Program-made: the position numbers and the translations under genes
Notes under the pieces: generated by a model
Seen by the model: only the letters and a program-made list of their open reading frames with translations
Databases searched by the model: none
What the model was told of the DNA's origin: nothing
In this document: positions 1 through 11,241 of the stretch, in pieces
How positions within the stretch are numbered: position 1 is the stretch's first letter
Layout: each line of letters begins with the position of its first letter
Source: Rhyzopertha dominica
Lineage: Eukaryota; Arthropoda; Insecta; Coleoptera; Bostrichidae
DNA: 64,000 bases
Assembly: GCA_025024175.1 (NCBI GenBank)
Contig: QCXZ01000053.1
Span: 12,090,001 to 12,154,000 of the forward strand
Direction of reading: 5' to 3'

Positions 1-455
1 GGGGCTCTTCCCATTTAGGTCCCAGAGGGGCTCGCGTAATCTTGCGGGTGAGCACCCGATCCCCCTGTAGGTAGCGCGCTGGCTGGCCCTGCCCGCGGTA
101 GCGCCTGGCGTAGCGCTGCTGGTGTTGGTGTATCTGGGCCTCGCGATCCTCTCGTTCGGCGGGGGTGATGGCGGCGGGTTGGTCTCCGGTGGGTGCCATT
201 CGCCGGGGCGAGGTATTTCGAAACCGAAGAGGGCCATGGATGGTGTCACCCCGGTGGCGGCGTTCTTCCGGGTCCGCAGCTGAAAGAGCACCAGGTTCAC
301 GTGCAGGTCCCACTGGGGATGTCTGCGGCCGTATAACTGGACCTGGAGGCCCTTCTTCAGTTCCTGGTTCCTCCTCTCCACGGGGTTGGCTCCGGGGTGA
401 TGTAACGGCGTTGTCCAGTGGCGGGCTTGCCACAGGCCTTGCGCCAGCGGCTCGT
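1..455 (-). pseudogene. Ty3/Gypsy integrase fragment, C-terminal part
   Basis: Read on the minus strand the segment encodes the end of an integrase catalytic core, including the HHPGANPVERRNQELKK signature that surrounds the catalytic Glu of Gypsy-type integrases, followed by a tail with the usual basic region and a GDRVLTRKI chromodomain-like strand. The reading frame shifts once near position 130-150, so it is not functional. The window edge cuts it at the 3' end. On the other side it stops at about 451-456, exactly where pogo coding sequence begins. GC content is much higher than in the neighbours. A related, more decayed integrase piece lies at 33610-33770. Family assignment is firm; the element's limits are not visible. 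Confidence 0.8.
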
Positions 456-1105
456 CAGTGGTACAAATGACCCTTCGGCGTTGCAACATGCAATCACGGA
501 TATAGTTTCTTCTTTCTCTTCTGATGTGATTGTAGCAACGTTTTTTGTTCAATAACGTGACCAGGTTTGTTATATTACTGCATACCTGTCTCGCCGATAT
601 TGTAAATTCTCCCTGGCTTAGTCATCAAATCATTTTCAATCAGAGTATTTTCCAGAAGCGTGAAATATGAGGCGATACTATTCTTAGTCATGGCCAACGA
701 ACCAGAATTCAGATTTCCCAACGGTAAGATCTCTGCTTCGCCTCAACCCAAGGATAATCTGCCATGTGTTTTTGCGTATTGAATTTGTGTTTTAAGTTCA
801 GTTTTTCGGCAAGCTCAAAAGCCATGGACCGCACGGTATCTCGCGTGGGAGAAAATCCGAATTTTTGTAATTTTTTGTTGTGCTTGACTAACTTGGATTC
901 GTTTTCTTGCCCTAAAGTTGACGATGGACCTAGCTGCGATTTCTTCGAATCTTCGCTTTTGAGGTGACGACGCAATGTTGAGTACGGTATTCCGAAATTG
1001 CGTGCGGCTTCTCTGACACCCATCCTTTCCTGCTTTACGGCTTCTAAGACACGTTGAAGTCCGTCTTCAGACCATTCCGCACGACACTCCCTTTCGTTAG
1101 TATTA
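456..1105 (-). pseudogene. pogo-like transposase, N-terminal half, broken
   Basis: The piece starts with a psq-type helix-turn-helix (VREAARNFGIPYSTLRRH, about 1024-960) followed by a CENP-B/Tc5-like second HTH (about 900-720). It then continues, after a frameshift near 710, into the start of the DDE domain (PGRIYNIGETG, where the first catalytic Asp of the usual DETG motif reads Gly) and an ITSEEKEETISVIACC block matching the ITSGERG region of pogo transposases. An in-frame stop follows GETGMQ. Coding similarity ends at about 456, where Gypsy integrase begins. Such proteins cut and paste elements at TA sites in the nucleus. This copy is dead. Confidence 0.75.
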
Positions 1106-1564
1106 TGGAGGCATTTTGAAGCCTAACAAAATTGGGTTCTATAACATCGCATTAAGTTTTGAGTTATCTCTCCTCATTTAGCTGTGAGCCATTCCACCTC
1201 ACTGTATGAGGAGAGATGGCTCAGCAGTGTGCCATTGTACCGTTGACAGATCAAACGAAATTTTAGGTTAAGGACTCACCAGAATCTTCATCTTCCACGA
1301 AAGAAAAATCTTGCATAACTTACCTGGTTAACGACTAGCACCAGCCGAAGTATAATTTTACGGTGGATCACGACGACCGGCAAACAAATAATCTGCCGAA
1401 ATGAAGGCCCACTTTGCCACGGGGTTTTGCAGCAGTGTTTAAGGTCAAACCACAACCACCAGTGTTGCCACCGCTCAAATCTTACAACGTTTCCTTAGAT
1501 AAAGGGAGGGTGAGCTAACTCTCCTGACGGGCCATCACTCCTCGAACCTATTTGTGGCAAAGTA
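1106..1564. other. noncoding stretch with a hairpin and a dispersed repeat
   Basis: No coding signal was found. An inverted repeat ATCTCTCCTCAT / ATGAGGAGAGAT lies at about 1165-1218 and could form a hairpin or be a relic of terminal repeats of the neighbouring pogo fragment. The right-hand part is the dispersed repeat described separately. The block ends at a TA (1563-1564) followed by the first base of a pogo terminal repeat. Confidence 0.4.
1447..1551 (+). repeat. dispersed repeat, copy 1 (possible LTR border)
   Basis: About 100 bp are nearly identical to 33301-33410, in the same orientation. Inside both copies is a purine run AAAGGGAGGG followed directly by TGAGCTAACTC, the layout of a polypurine tract meeting the start of an LTR. 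Both copies lie within about 1 kb of a Gypsy integrase fragment, so they may be 3' LTR borders of one Gypsy family. That reading is inference. Confidence 0.55.
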
Positions 1565-2040
1565 GGGGAAGGTGGGGCAAGATGGGGACCCTAGTATTCT
1601 ACACTGTATTACTTGCTAATTAAAAAACATTTAAATAGTTTTGATATTGTGCTGCATACTTTACACCTTATTTATCGGATCTCAATAATTATAACCTTTA
1701 ATTAAATGTTGAATTTGATAAAAAAGAGAAAAAATCGTGTCACTACATAAACGCCATCTTGCCCCACCCTTGGGGTAAGATGAGGACAACAGTGAGGCAA
1801 GATAAGGTCGGCACTACAATGCAATATCTAAACAAAAATGACTCATTTTTTAGTTGTTTAATTATTATAACAATTACTGGCATAAAGTACAGATATGATA
1901 CACTTCATCATCTTCTTCTTCCTCGCCAGCACAAAAACAATGTGCCCATCGACTACATTTTCGACATTGCACCCATCCCTCGGTTGATTCCGAATATAAA
2001 TCATGGCAATAAAGACAGGCGGCGTCCTCTTCATTGGAGA

Positions 2041-5000
2041 CTGCAGATTAGTGGTGTCCTAAAATGTTATTTTTCCGTAACAGTTATTACCTGTTACTGT
2101 TATTTTCAAATAACTGTTATTTTTAACAGTTTTTAAATAACAGTGTTGTATAGTATAACTACGGCCTCGCACGCTCACGAGGTTTCGTACCTGGGTTGCC
2201 AGATTGGGCGACATGGAAATTTAATTCGCCGACAAAATTTTTATAGTGGCAGCAGACGACGGAATGGTTTCTATATAAGGATTCTTTAATAATATACGAA
2301 GGTTGAACGGTTTGATCTTTGATTACGAGTGTAAACAAATGTACATTCATATTATTGCAAAAAATACCTTCCCATTGCAACATTGTTTTGCACAGTATGA
2401 TACGAAATGTAATATAAGCTGCTCCCCTGTATTTTATTAGACAATAATGGATTAAATGTATGTATGTCAGTACCTACTTTTATGACGACTTTTGGTTATT
2501 GGCGAATTGGTGATGATCACCCAGTACTTTTTTGGCAACCATGCATGAAGGGTGCATTATGAGTTTAACTTGGCGGGAAAGTGTACACATTTATGTCATA
2601 CAGGTGGTTAAGTCTAATATATTCTACATTAACAGTTCCTCTAATATCTTGTACATTGAAGTTTTTCTTACGCACACACTTAGCCAGGACGAGGTAAGCA
2701 TTTATTGCCATTTACTATTTATACGTATTTTCTTCAATACAAAATAATCAGTAGGTTATTACTGTATGAACTATGGATTGCAAGAGAAAAACGTCTGTGA
2801 TTTGGAATTTCTTTAGCGTTACAAATGAAACGCATGCAACTTGCAACTTATGTAGCCAGACTTTATCGTTTAAATCTTCCATAACTAATTTAAAACATTT
2901 ATCCAGAAGACATCCCACCATAAATATTTCTGCACGACATGCAACGCAGAGTAGCGGTAATAGCAGTAAATGCATTAATGTTAGGGCGAATCCCAGTACA
3001 ACAGGGACAAAATATTGTAGTTGATGGAGACCAACAGGCTTCTGATCATTTAAGTTTAACAGCTTTAAACACATCGTCTGCATCAACTCCCGTTCTCGAA
3101 ATGTCTGCAAAAAGATCTAGATTAATCCAGGATACATTGCCAGTTCGTAAAAATATAAATAATGTGCAGAAAAGGAGAATTGATGACAAATTGTTGGAAA
3201 TGATAACAACAGATTTCCAACCGTTTTCTGTTGTAAGCGATGAGGGCTTCCGGAGATTTACTGAAGCTTTAAATCCGGATTATACACTACCCAGTAGACA
3301 GTTTTTGTCAGGCACGTTGTTACCTGCAAAATACATCGAAGTACAAAATCGTGCACGAGAACTTCTAAAAGATGCACATTCCATAACATTAACCACCGAT
3401 GCTTGGACATCATGTGCAAATGACAGTTACATAGCCCTTACTGCTCACTTTATCGATTCTTCTTTTAAAATCAAGTCTGTGCTTTTAGAAGTTTGTTCAC
3501 TTAATGATCATCATACCAGCGCAAACTTGGCAGCAGAAATAAAAAGAATTATTACTGAGTGGGATATAAGAGAAAACAAAATTTTGTTGGCGATAGCAGA
3601 TAACGCCGCTAACATCAAGAAAACAGTTCAAGAACATCTAAAATTACGATACTTTGGTTGCTTCGCGCATACCTTAAATTTAATAGCGCAAGATTCTATC
3701 AAACCTTTGGAACCATTGATACTGAAAGTAAAAGATATAGTTGCCTATTTTAGAAGAAGTGCGGTGGCAAAAAGCAAGTTAGATGCCTATCAAAGGCAAA
3801 ATAATCAAATACCAAAAAACTAATACAGGCGGTTAGCACACGGTGGAATTCCGTTTACTACATGTGTGAAAGGCTTTTGGAATTAAAGGAGCAAGTTAGA
3901 GCTTCCTTGGCCGCTCTTGGCAAAGAGGATTTAGCAGTCCTATCAAATGAAGATTTTAACACTCTGTCGCAGCTCTTAAAAATTTTAGCTCCATTAGAAA
4001 TGGCTACAAGAGCTATAAGCGGGGAAGCTTATGTAACGCTTTCGTCAGTTATTATAATTAACAACTGTCTGCAAAGTTCTTACGCTTCTTTGAAAAAACA
4101 ATCATTTTCAAATTCTTTAATAGCCGTTCTTAACGGAATTATAACTGGACTCAATGAGCGTTTTAAAAATCTCGAATCAAGTAATACCTTGTTAGTCTCC
4201 ACCTTCCTTGATCCTAGATATAAAAATGTAGGATTTTCGAACAATCAAGTCGGTGTCGAAGTTAATAACAAGGTTACAAATTTATTAGCTCATTATATAG
4301 AACAACACCAAGAACTAGAAACTGGAAACTTACAACAGCAACAGCAAGAAACACCAGAAGTGAATCAATTGTGGGAACATTTTGACCGTAAAGCAGCTAC
4401 ATTTCAGCCCTCAGGGACGTTTAGATCCAGAGCTATAATTGAACTTCTGCGCTACGTGGAAGAACCCCTTTTGGCACGAAATAGTGATCCATTAAAATGG
4501 TGGAAAAGTCAGGCGTACAATTACCCAAACTTAAGCCAAATCGTGCTGGAAAAATTTGGTACGGTTGCGACATCTGTACCTTGCGAAGGGATATTCTCAA
4601 AAGCAGGTCAGCTGATATCAGATCGTCGCAGTCGCATGACGTCAGATAAAGTGAAACAGATAATGTTTCTTAACCAAAATTTAAAGCTTTAATTTTATTT
4701 CTTTTTTAAATACACTTTGAATTTAATTTTTTACTTATTTTTATGTACTTTCAAGTAGATAATTTATAATTTTGTTGTTTATTTTGTAGAAGTTGGTTTT
4801 TTTGTTTGATTTAAAGTTTGTCAATGTTGATATTAACTATTTTGTTTATACTCAATAAATGTTTACACAATGAAGATATTAATCTTTATTTAGTATGATA
4901 CCCAAGTAAGAATAAATACCAATAAAAATCTACTGTTTGTGTAGTAATGTATACAAAAGCTTTATTTTATTAGGAATGATGCAGTAGATAACATATAACA

Positions 5001-5409
5001 CAAATCGGTTCAGGTAAGTACTTCCTGCGTTTCTATTAAACTCGGTATAAACTTAGTCAATCTGTAGTATTTTACAATACCAGAATGCGTACGTACAACA
5101 TCGGTAATAACTTAACAGGTTAGCATCGTTGTCGCGGTTCAATAACGCTTGCAAATAAACAGCAGAACACCGCGGTTAAGACTCCTTAACAGCTACATAA
5201 CAGTTATGAAATATTGCATCGAACGTACTGTTATATACGCGCTGTCTCGCAATCTCACATGTTACGCCGCACGTTAGTAGTCAGTGAAAATAACAGTTTA
5301 CTTAATTAACTGTTATTTTCGCAAGACGACAACAGGTTGTTATTGTTGCGAATGTATAACAGTTATAAAATAACAGGTTGTTAAATAACAGTACACCACT
5401 ACTGCAGAT
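2041..5409 (+). mobile_element. complete hAT element with 8-bp target-site duplication
   Basis: The element spans 2049-5401. It begins TAGTGGTGT and ends ACACCACTA, a perfect 9-bp terminal inverted repeat, and is flanked by an exact 8-bp duplication CTGCAGAT (2041-2048 and 5402-5409), diagnostic for hAT. Both subterminal zones (2065-2150 and 5180-5395) are crowded with copies of AACAGTTATT/AATAACTGTT in both orientations, which look like transposase-binding subterminal repeats. It lies inside the last coding exon of a pogo transposase, so it is younger than that pogo. Confidence 0.93.
2773..4692 (+). pseudogene. hAT (ZBED-type) transposase with two frameshifts
   Basis: Starting at the ATG at 2773 the product has an N-terminal BED zinc finger (ATCNLCSQTL ... 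NLKHLSRRH), then a central RNase H-like transposase region (TTDAWTS, AIADNAANI, CFAHTLNLIAQD) and a C-terminal hAT dimerisation region (WWKSQAYNYPNLSQIV, VPCEGIFSKAG). The frame slips twice: between the BED finger and the core at about 2960-3020, and at an A-run near 3815-3820, where the correct frame continues as STRWNSVYYMCERL. Total length, about 640 codons, is normal for the family. The frameshifts mean this copy is probably inactive unless they are sequence errors; the element ends are intact. Confidence 0.88.
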
Positions 5410-6734
5410 GAAGAGGACGAAGTGGACTGTCGTCGTCGTTTTGACGCTTGAGAGGAGAAGTCAATTTGTGCCTTCACTTTTTTAGCAGCTTTATTAATGT
5501 TTTTCCTTTGTTTTTTCGCTTCCTTCGCAATTCTTTTGTTACAAATTTCCTCCAGCTCAACCTTGTATGGAGTGTCTGTGAGAATAACTGTCTTCCCCCT
5601 CTTTCGCTGTGCTTGAACTGTATCCAGTTTTCCAACATGCGGAATGGGCATGATATCTTCAGGAGATGTGATTGGCGGAGGAGTAAGACATCTTGGCGTA
5701 GGTGGGCCATTTATGGGCATACTTGGGTAAGGGTCATCTCCGGGAGTGAGTGAGTGAACTGAAACATCTGCTGCAGGAGAATCCTGCGAGTGCATCCAAG
5801 AGCTCCCTGGCATTGGAGATGAAACTCTAACATTTAATGTAGCAACGTTTTCAACATCTGGCAAGTTTGGAACTTCTTCACTTTGATTTGAAGAAATATT
5901 AGCTTCTTCATTCCCTGAGTGAGAATTCCTAGAAACATCAACTTGAGGAATAGGCCTGCCTGTAGTCTCCGCTGCTACGAAGTCTGCATCAGTAAAAATA
6001 TTTGGATCGCAGGGCCATATTCGTTTTGCGAAACCCATTCATTGCTGTAGCCATATTAGCAGCTTTAACAAAAGCATTTCCAAATAGTTTTGATATTTGG
6101 AACACTGAAACAATGCGACCAGGGTTTGTTCGTAGCCATCCACTAACTTCCGCATCATAAAAAACACTAAGTGGCTTCATGAAACTTACATCAAGAGGCT
6201 GAAGCCGGTGGGTACAATGGGGTGGGAAGCATAATAGAACTACCCCGTGTTGTTTAGCATAATCGATGACTTCCAGATTTTTCGTATGGGTGTGATGGCC
6301 ATCAAGTAGCAGCAAAACTGGAGATTCTTTGGTAGCTCCAGTGAAAGCAACAAATTTTTTAAACCAAGCGGAAAAGATATGTGTTTGCATGCGCCACCTC
6401 TCTTTACACAAGCCAGATGTGTTTTCTATTACGACCCTTGTACGACTTAGTATTTTATTATGGTTTCTTCGAGACGGGGTTAACCTTCCAGTGTCCCTAA
6501 AAGCAACAAATATACCCTAGATTGGTTATGCATGTCGCCATATTGTTAAGAAACTTATTTACCTATATGGTTTCATCAGCCATGTCAAACATGGATATGC
6601 CGAATCGCCTATTAAATGATATTCTGACCCATAAAAAAGTCTGGCTGTGCCATGCTGATGTGTGATACTAAATACAGAAGATTCTCTTAACACCTTCAAA
6701 TAAATATACGTATCTTATATAAATGCAATTTTAA

Positions 6735-9100
6735 TTAACCCTTTAAAGCACACATTTCCAGAAAGTGAGGTATGAACATTTTTAATAGCATTTTTCTTTA
6801 GTTGTTAGATAGCAAAAAACAGTGCTTGCCAAAAAAAATTTTTTTTTCAAAATTTTGAATTTTTTTGAGGGGTGGTTTACCGTAAAAACCACTATGCAAC
6901 GAAAAGGAAATTAATTAATTAGCAAAAAATCTAAATATTATTTATTTTGTATGAAATCCAAGAAAACAGTTCCTGTTATCAGAGAGGCATAGGGCAACTT
7001 TGCATACGGAGCAAGCCCATTTTGTCCTATGAACTTCTGCTACTGTGGAACAATGTCCACATCTTCGAGATGTTGTTCTGACAGGCAAATGTTCCGACTT
7101 GTTGTATCTTACTTCTTGTGAGACGTAAGTTTTAAAATGGTGAACAGGGGTTGATGATTTACGTCCAACTTTTTCTCTCTGTGGAATGCCGATAAGAGAT
7201 ATTGCAATAGCAAGGCGCAATTGCTTGAGTGTAAGCTTTTTTCCTTCCGTAAGTTGTGAGTAGATGATAAATGTATTTACCACCGTCGTGTCCAACATGT
7301 GGAAAAATATACGGTGCCACCATTTGCGCGACTTTCTATCAATACAATATATTGTTTTTAACATGTCTGCTTTGTCCACACAACCCATGTGTTTGTTGTA
7401 GTCCTGAACAACTGCTGGACAAGCGATTTGTTTCGTTGAACCGTCGTGTTCTTTTCTCCTCACTGAAGTTTCTGTCAATGGACTGTGCATGTTTGAAAGA
7501 AAATGTATTCCTTTTCTGTCTTTCCATTTTGTAGCCGTTATACCAGTACGTGTTGATCTCCAAGCAAAATTGCCACGAATCATTTCTTTGTCAGTTGGAA
7601 AATCTTTTGGAAAATTCTTTCTATTTGGTCTGGTAGTAGCAGCTGCATTGATTTTATTTTGTTGGAGATAAATAAGTAGTTCTACTGAACTGAAAAAATT
7701 ATCGAAATATACTGAGTAATTTTTGCCAACTAAGTCTATTGTCAATTCTTTGACTACTCGAAGTCCAAGATTTTTTTCTACGATATCTTTTCTTTTTCCT
7801 TCGTAAATTTGAAATTGTACAACGTAACCATAACTATCTGCACGTACCCACACCTTATAACCTCGCTTAGTGGGTTTATCGGGCATATATTGTTTGAGAC
7901 AGCTTCTGCCCTTGAACGGAATCATCGATTCATCTATTGCCTGAAATTCACTTGGAGCGTAGCAGGTTTTGTACGTCTCTGTTAACTTTTCTAACAGGGG
8001 TCTGACTTTGTATAATTTATCGTAATTTGGAGAGTCTCTGGTTGGCATTTTAGAATTGTCATTTATATGCAAGTTTGAAAGAAGCCAACCAAATCTGTTC
8101 ACAGACATAGTAGATGCTATGTAAGAATCTCTAAGTTCCAATGACGACGACCAGTAATCCCGATAAGAGGGTAATTTTTTTATTCCCATAAGGATATTAA
8201 CTCCTAAGAACTTTTTTATTTCTTCCTTGTTTGTAGGATTAGTAATTATGCCACCATTATTCTGCGTGTTATAAAGATTAGTTTCATAAACCAGTGTATC
8301 TATAAGTTCCTCAGTAAATAGTGACAGAAATACATCAATAGGTTCTTCTGCTTCTATGTTTGGACCTGTATGTTCCCTAAACTCATTTTTTCTTGCTATG
8401 TTTGGATAATCATCAGACCAAGTAATTCCTTTCCTGTAAAGTCTAACAGCAATGGGAGTATCGTCGTCAGAAACGTCGTGATCATCATTCTGAGACTGGT
8501 TGTCATCATTTTCTTCAATGCCATTAATGTCTAATCAGTAATCATCATTTGGCTTAGTATACAAAAAATCAGAGCAATATAAACTCACCTGGAACATGTT
8601 CTTCTGGTTGCAAAATGTTATCTACACGCTGTAATACATTGTCTGTACCAATTACATACGTGCCTTCAATATCTTCATCCACGTCATCTTCTTCTTCATC
8701 AATAGACTCTGGGTCGGATGGTATTTCATCTAGAACGTCAACAAGTCTTTGAAGACGAGCTTGCTCTTCCTCAAAGAAAGGCATTACTCATGTCTGTAAA
8801 AAATAAAACATTTACTGCATAGTGGTATCACTGTACAACCACCTGCATATTACTATTTACCTCAAAATGTAAACAAAAATTGAACATGCGCCTGTCGTTA
8901 CAACAAGTAAAATATTTATAGCAACAATTTACAGAATTTACTTACCCTTATTTAACTGTGAATAAACGATAATAATAATAAAATGAGTCACTATCACGAC
9001 ACTGATACAGCAGGAGCAAGTCCCAATACAAACATCGACACAACTTTAATTTCGAGGTTGAAAAAAGTATAAGTTAGGCAATTTCTAAAACAGGCATCTT
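6735..9100 (-). mobile_element. piggyBac-like element (right end not located)
   Basis: The left end is TTAA (6735-6738) followed by CCCTTTAAAGCACACATTTC, the CCC-start terminal repeat expected for piggyBac, which inserts at TTAA. The matching right repeat could not be found between 8800 and 9160, so the right limit given is approximate and the terminus may be lost or diverged. The element interrupts an intron of a Harbinger gene and codes for an intact transposase. Confidence 0.7.
6942..8784 (-). CDS. piggyBac-type transposase, two exons, intact
   Basis: Exon 1 (8784-8589) begins at ATG and encodes 65 codons of very acidic sequence (EEDDVDEDIEG); a 58-bp intron with GT/AG borders follows; exon 2 (8530-6942) continues in phase. 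Together they give an open 594-residue protein, the usual length for piggyBac transposases. The catalytic Asp triad is visible in QAIDESMIPFKGR, YSVYFDNFFSS and HMGCVDKADM. The C-terminus carries a Cys-rich zinc finger (CGHCSTVAE ... CSVCKVALC). The protein excises and inserts DNA precisely at TTAA in the nucleus. No disabling change is seen, so this copy may be, or recently was, active. The acidic N-terminal exon is typical. Confidence 0.9.
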
Positions 9101-9988
9101 AGTAAGCATGCCTTATGTGGTTTCAGCGAGATACCAGAATGCTGAATAGGAGTAAAATAAATTTAAAAAGGTGGTTTTACTGAGTAACCACTGTGCTTCA
9201 AATGACTAATTATTACCCTTGCGTCATGTGCGGCACCTGGAAATCCAACAAAAACATTTATAAAGAGCTTTTTGCTCGTGCAAATGCCTTGCAGAATAAT
9301 TGAATGCTGGAATTTTCGATATAAGTAGCTCTCTTGCTGGTCCTCCGGTGCCTTGAGCATAATGTGACATCCATCAATTGCACCGATGACATCTGGAATT
9401 ATTTTATAAAATAAATGTGCTTTACCACAAATCACAAGCTTCATCCTTACTTGGATATCCACCAAATACTTCAAATTCCTGAGAAATTTCTTGGCACTCC
9501 AATGCGATGGACAGAAGAGAGCGTCACATTAAATCTGTCTGATATTGAGATGTGGGTATCACCTATAATAAAAACCATATTGGTAAGTAAACTTCTATCA
9601 AATAAGATCTCAAAAAATTACCTTTGGCTAAATACCAGAGCGTCATTAATAAGCTTTTTTCAAGTCCGATTGCTTCACGGCCACCGTATTGAACTGCTTT
9701 TTTAATACTGCTGACCTCTCGCCCAACAAAGTTTAATAGCAGTTCAAACGTTTTACGATACATCCTAAAATGGCTGTAAAAATCTTCGTCCAAATATTGG
9801 CCGAGCCATACTTCTTGATAGCGCGGTGCACGCACATGTTCTTCTCTTGCATATAATAATACAATGACCTGCGGCGCATACAGCCCTCTCAAAATGTTCA
9901 ATAATAACCAATTACACGAAAACAACATGGGAGTAATATCATCGGCACATATTTCATCGATGATGAGTTTAATACGTTTTGCAGCCAT

Positions 9989-10327
9989 CTAAAAAAATTA
10001 AGGCATGTTTAAAAATATTAGTCATAAAACAATTATATGTAATACAGACCTTCTAAAATACGTATTCACTCAAAATCCAGGAATATACAAAAAACAAGAC
10101 ACAATATACAAGATACACTGGTTTGTAGAGGTTAGAGAACGGCGACGCTTGTTCGCAACAACAACAATGCAGTAACCGCGTCTGTAACCAGTCCATTCCA
10201 TTGTATTGTTTGATGACGTCATACTCAACTAACCGCTGTCAAAATTACATCTAACCGCTGTCAATTTACTGTCAGTAGAAACTTCAACCGTAACATACCC
10301 GGTTAGTCAATGGAAAATCCTTTAATT
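9989..10327. other. 5' flank and possible terminal region of the Harbinger element
   Basis: Noncoding. Two direct copies of CTAACCGCTGTCAA occur at about 10226 and 10249, and CCCGGTTAG at about 10299-10307 may be the inverted terminal repeat of the Harbinger element whose gene lies to the left. The opposite terminus is lost, so this cannot be confirmed here. Confidence 0.35.
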
Positions 10328-10885
10328 CACACAACTGTTAGAAGCAGTACACATTTTAATTTGTTAAAACTGCATAAATTGCATTTTGCCAAACTGTATT
10401 AGCATCTTTAATCATTGAACTACAAAAATCCGCATCATATTTTAATTTAATTATGTTTACAAGTTTGTTATCTTCAAAAGTAGGCGATGCAATACAAAAA
10501 AGGCCTGCATTTCTTCGTGCTAGACGCATCTGTAGTTGAATCTACGCCATATATTTCAGCGTTACCACATTTTCTCTGATGTATCGCTTCACTGCTGGCC
10601 CGCATCCTTTATCTTTAAATTTGTAGTTTTGCTATTTCTTTAAGGACATCTTTTCCTAACCTGCGCCCTCTTTGTACCGCTGCTGTTGGCTCAAAAGTGG
10701 AATAAGTAGGGGGATGATGACTGAGCTGGGTCACTAATTTGCATATTAGCCCAATCGAGTGTGTGTAATTCGCGATCAATTTTTTTTTTAATTTTTCGAT
10801 TTTTTTTTGCTGAATGTGATGGGATGAAAATATGACTTGAATTTGCATGTTGATAAATAGTATCAGGGGGTCTTATTAGATGCAT
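10328..10885 (-). pseudogene. YqaJ-type exonuclease remnant, copy A
   Basis: Minus-strand frames show an upstream helical part (10885-10700), a GRRLGKDVLKEIAKLQ block (about 10670-10620) that matches the start of the YqaJ/lambda-exonuclease fold, and a C-terminal stretch with LYCIAS and a YDADFCSSMI-like segment near the left end. The catalytic GASPDG...EVKCP core is deleted here (junction near 10594) but kept in copy B at about 40465-40537. Several frameshifts are present, so this is a dead gene. YqaJ proteins are Mg-dependent 5'-3' DNA exonucleases. Confidence 0.6.
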
Positions 10886-11241
10886 TCATTTTTCCCCGGA
10901 TTAATGATTGAATATTGCTGCTATATTGAAAAGAATACTTTTCGAGTTGTTTATTAAATTTTAGGTCGTTTTCTTATCGACATCCGAGTGTAACTTTAAC
11001 CTGCTTTTCATTTTTTTCTGTACAAATTATAGAAACAGCATTTGATCTGAATGTTTTTTTTTACTAAGGAATTCGTTTAAATATCACTTACCTTCAATAC
11101 TACGGACTTTGAAACACATCACTTTAAACATAACTTTTTCGAGCTGAAATGGTAAGATAGTAAAAAATAAACTATAACATGTATACGCGTCTTGGAAAAT
11201 TGCAACTTAGGCATTATTATAAATTGTTAATATCTAAACTA

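Larger units (their letters stand above)
1563..6390 (-). mobile_element. pogo-like element, 5' part lost, carrying a hAT insertion
   Basis: The left (gene 3') end is a terminal repeat beginning GGGGAAGGTGGGGCAAGATG at 1565, preceded by TA (1563-1564), the expected Tc1/mariner-superfamily target. A second, inverted GCCATCTTGCCCCACC motif sits at about 1752-1768, so the terminus carries repeated transposase-binding-like motifs. The right end is missing: at about 6390 pogo sequence stops and PIF/Harbinger coding sequence begins. The element is interrupted at 2049-5401 by a complete hAT transposon. Its terminal repeat resembles that of the pogo pair at 23,940-29,434, so both belong to one broad lineage. 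Confidence 0.75.
1874..6390 (-). pseudogene. pogo-like transposase, C-terminal half with PHD-like finger, split by hAT
   Basis: On the minus strand from 6390 to 5410 the frame encodes the second and third catalytic positions of a pogo DDD domain (LLLLDGHHTH and THRLQPLDVSF), a Ser/Pro-rich linker and a Lys-rich region. The hAT element then intervenes. Removing it and one 8-bp duplication leaves the frame open from about 2040 down to a stop at 1874. That last part is a Cys/His-rich PHD-like finger (CLYCHD, VQCRKCSRWAHCFC, ICTLC), as is usual at the C-terminus of insect pogo transposases. The N-terminal HTH domains and first catalytic Asp are absent. At its 5' edge it is fused in frame to Harbinger sequence. 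Confidence 0.8.
6391..9988 (-). pseudogene. PIF/Harbinger transposase, split by piggyBac, 3' end lost
   Basis: Pieces of one Harbinger (DDE_4-type) nuclease run from 9988 downwards: an N-terminal exon ending near 9622 (GT donor after LAKG); a block at about 9570-9163 with THISISDRFNVT and the first catalytic Asp in IGAIDGCHI; an exon at 6693-6563 with the second Asp in LIGDSAYPCLTWLM; and an exon from 6496 with the Glu in RTRVVIENTSGLCKERWR. The 66-bp intron 6497-6562 has clean borders and joins in phase. A frameshift lies near 9480. The piggyBac at 6739 onward sits in the intron upstream of 6693. Sequence after KERWR is replaced by pogo. The gene is dead. Confidence 0.82.

Noticed and set aside
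1759..2136. Pl-strand frame of 125 codons near the pogo 3' end
   Set aside because: It is the reverse strand of the pogo PHD-like finger and crosses into the hAT terminus, so it cannot be a real gene.
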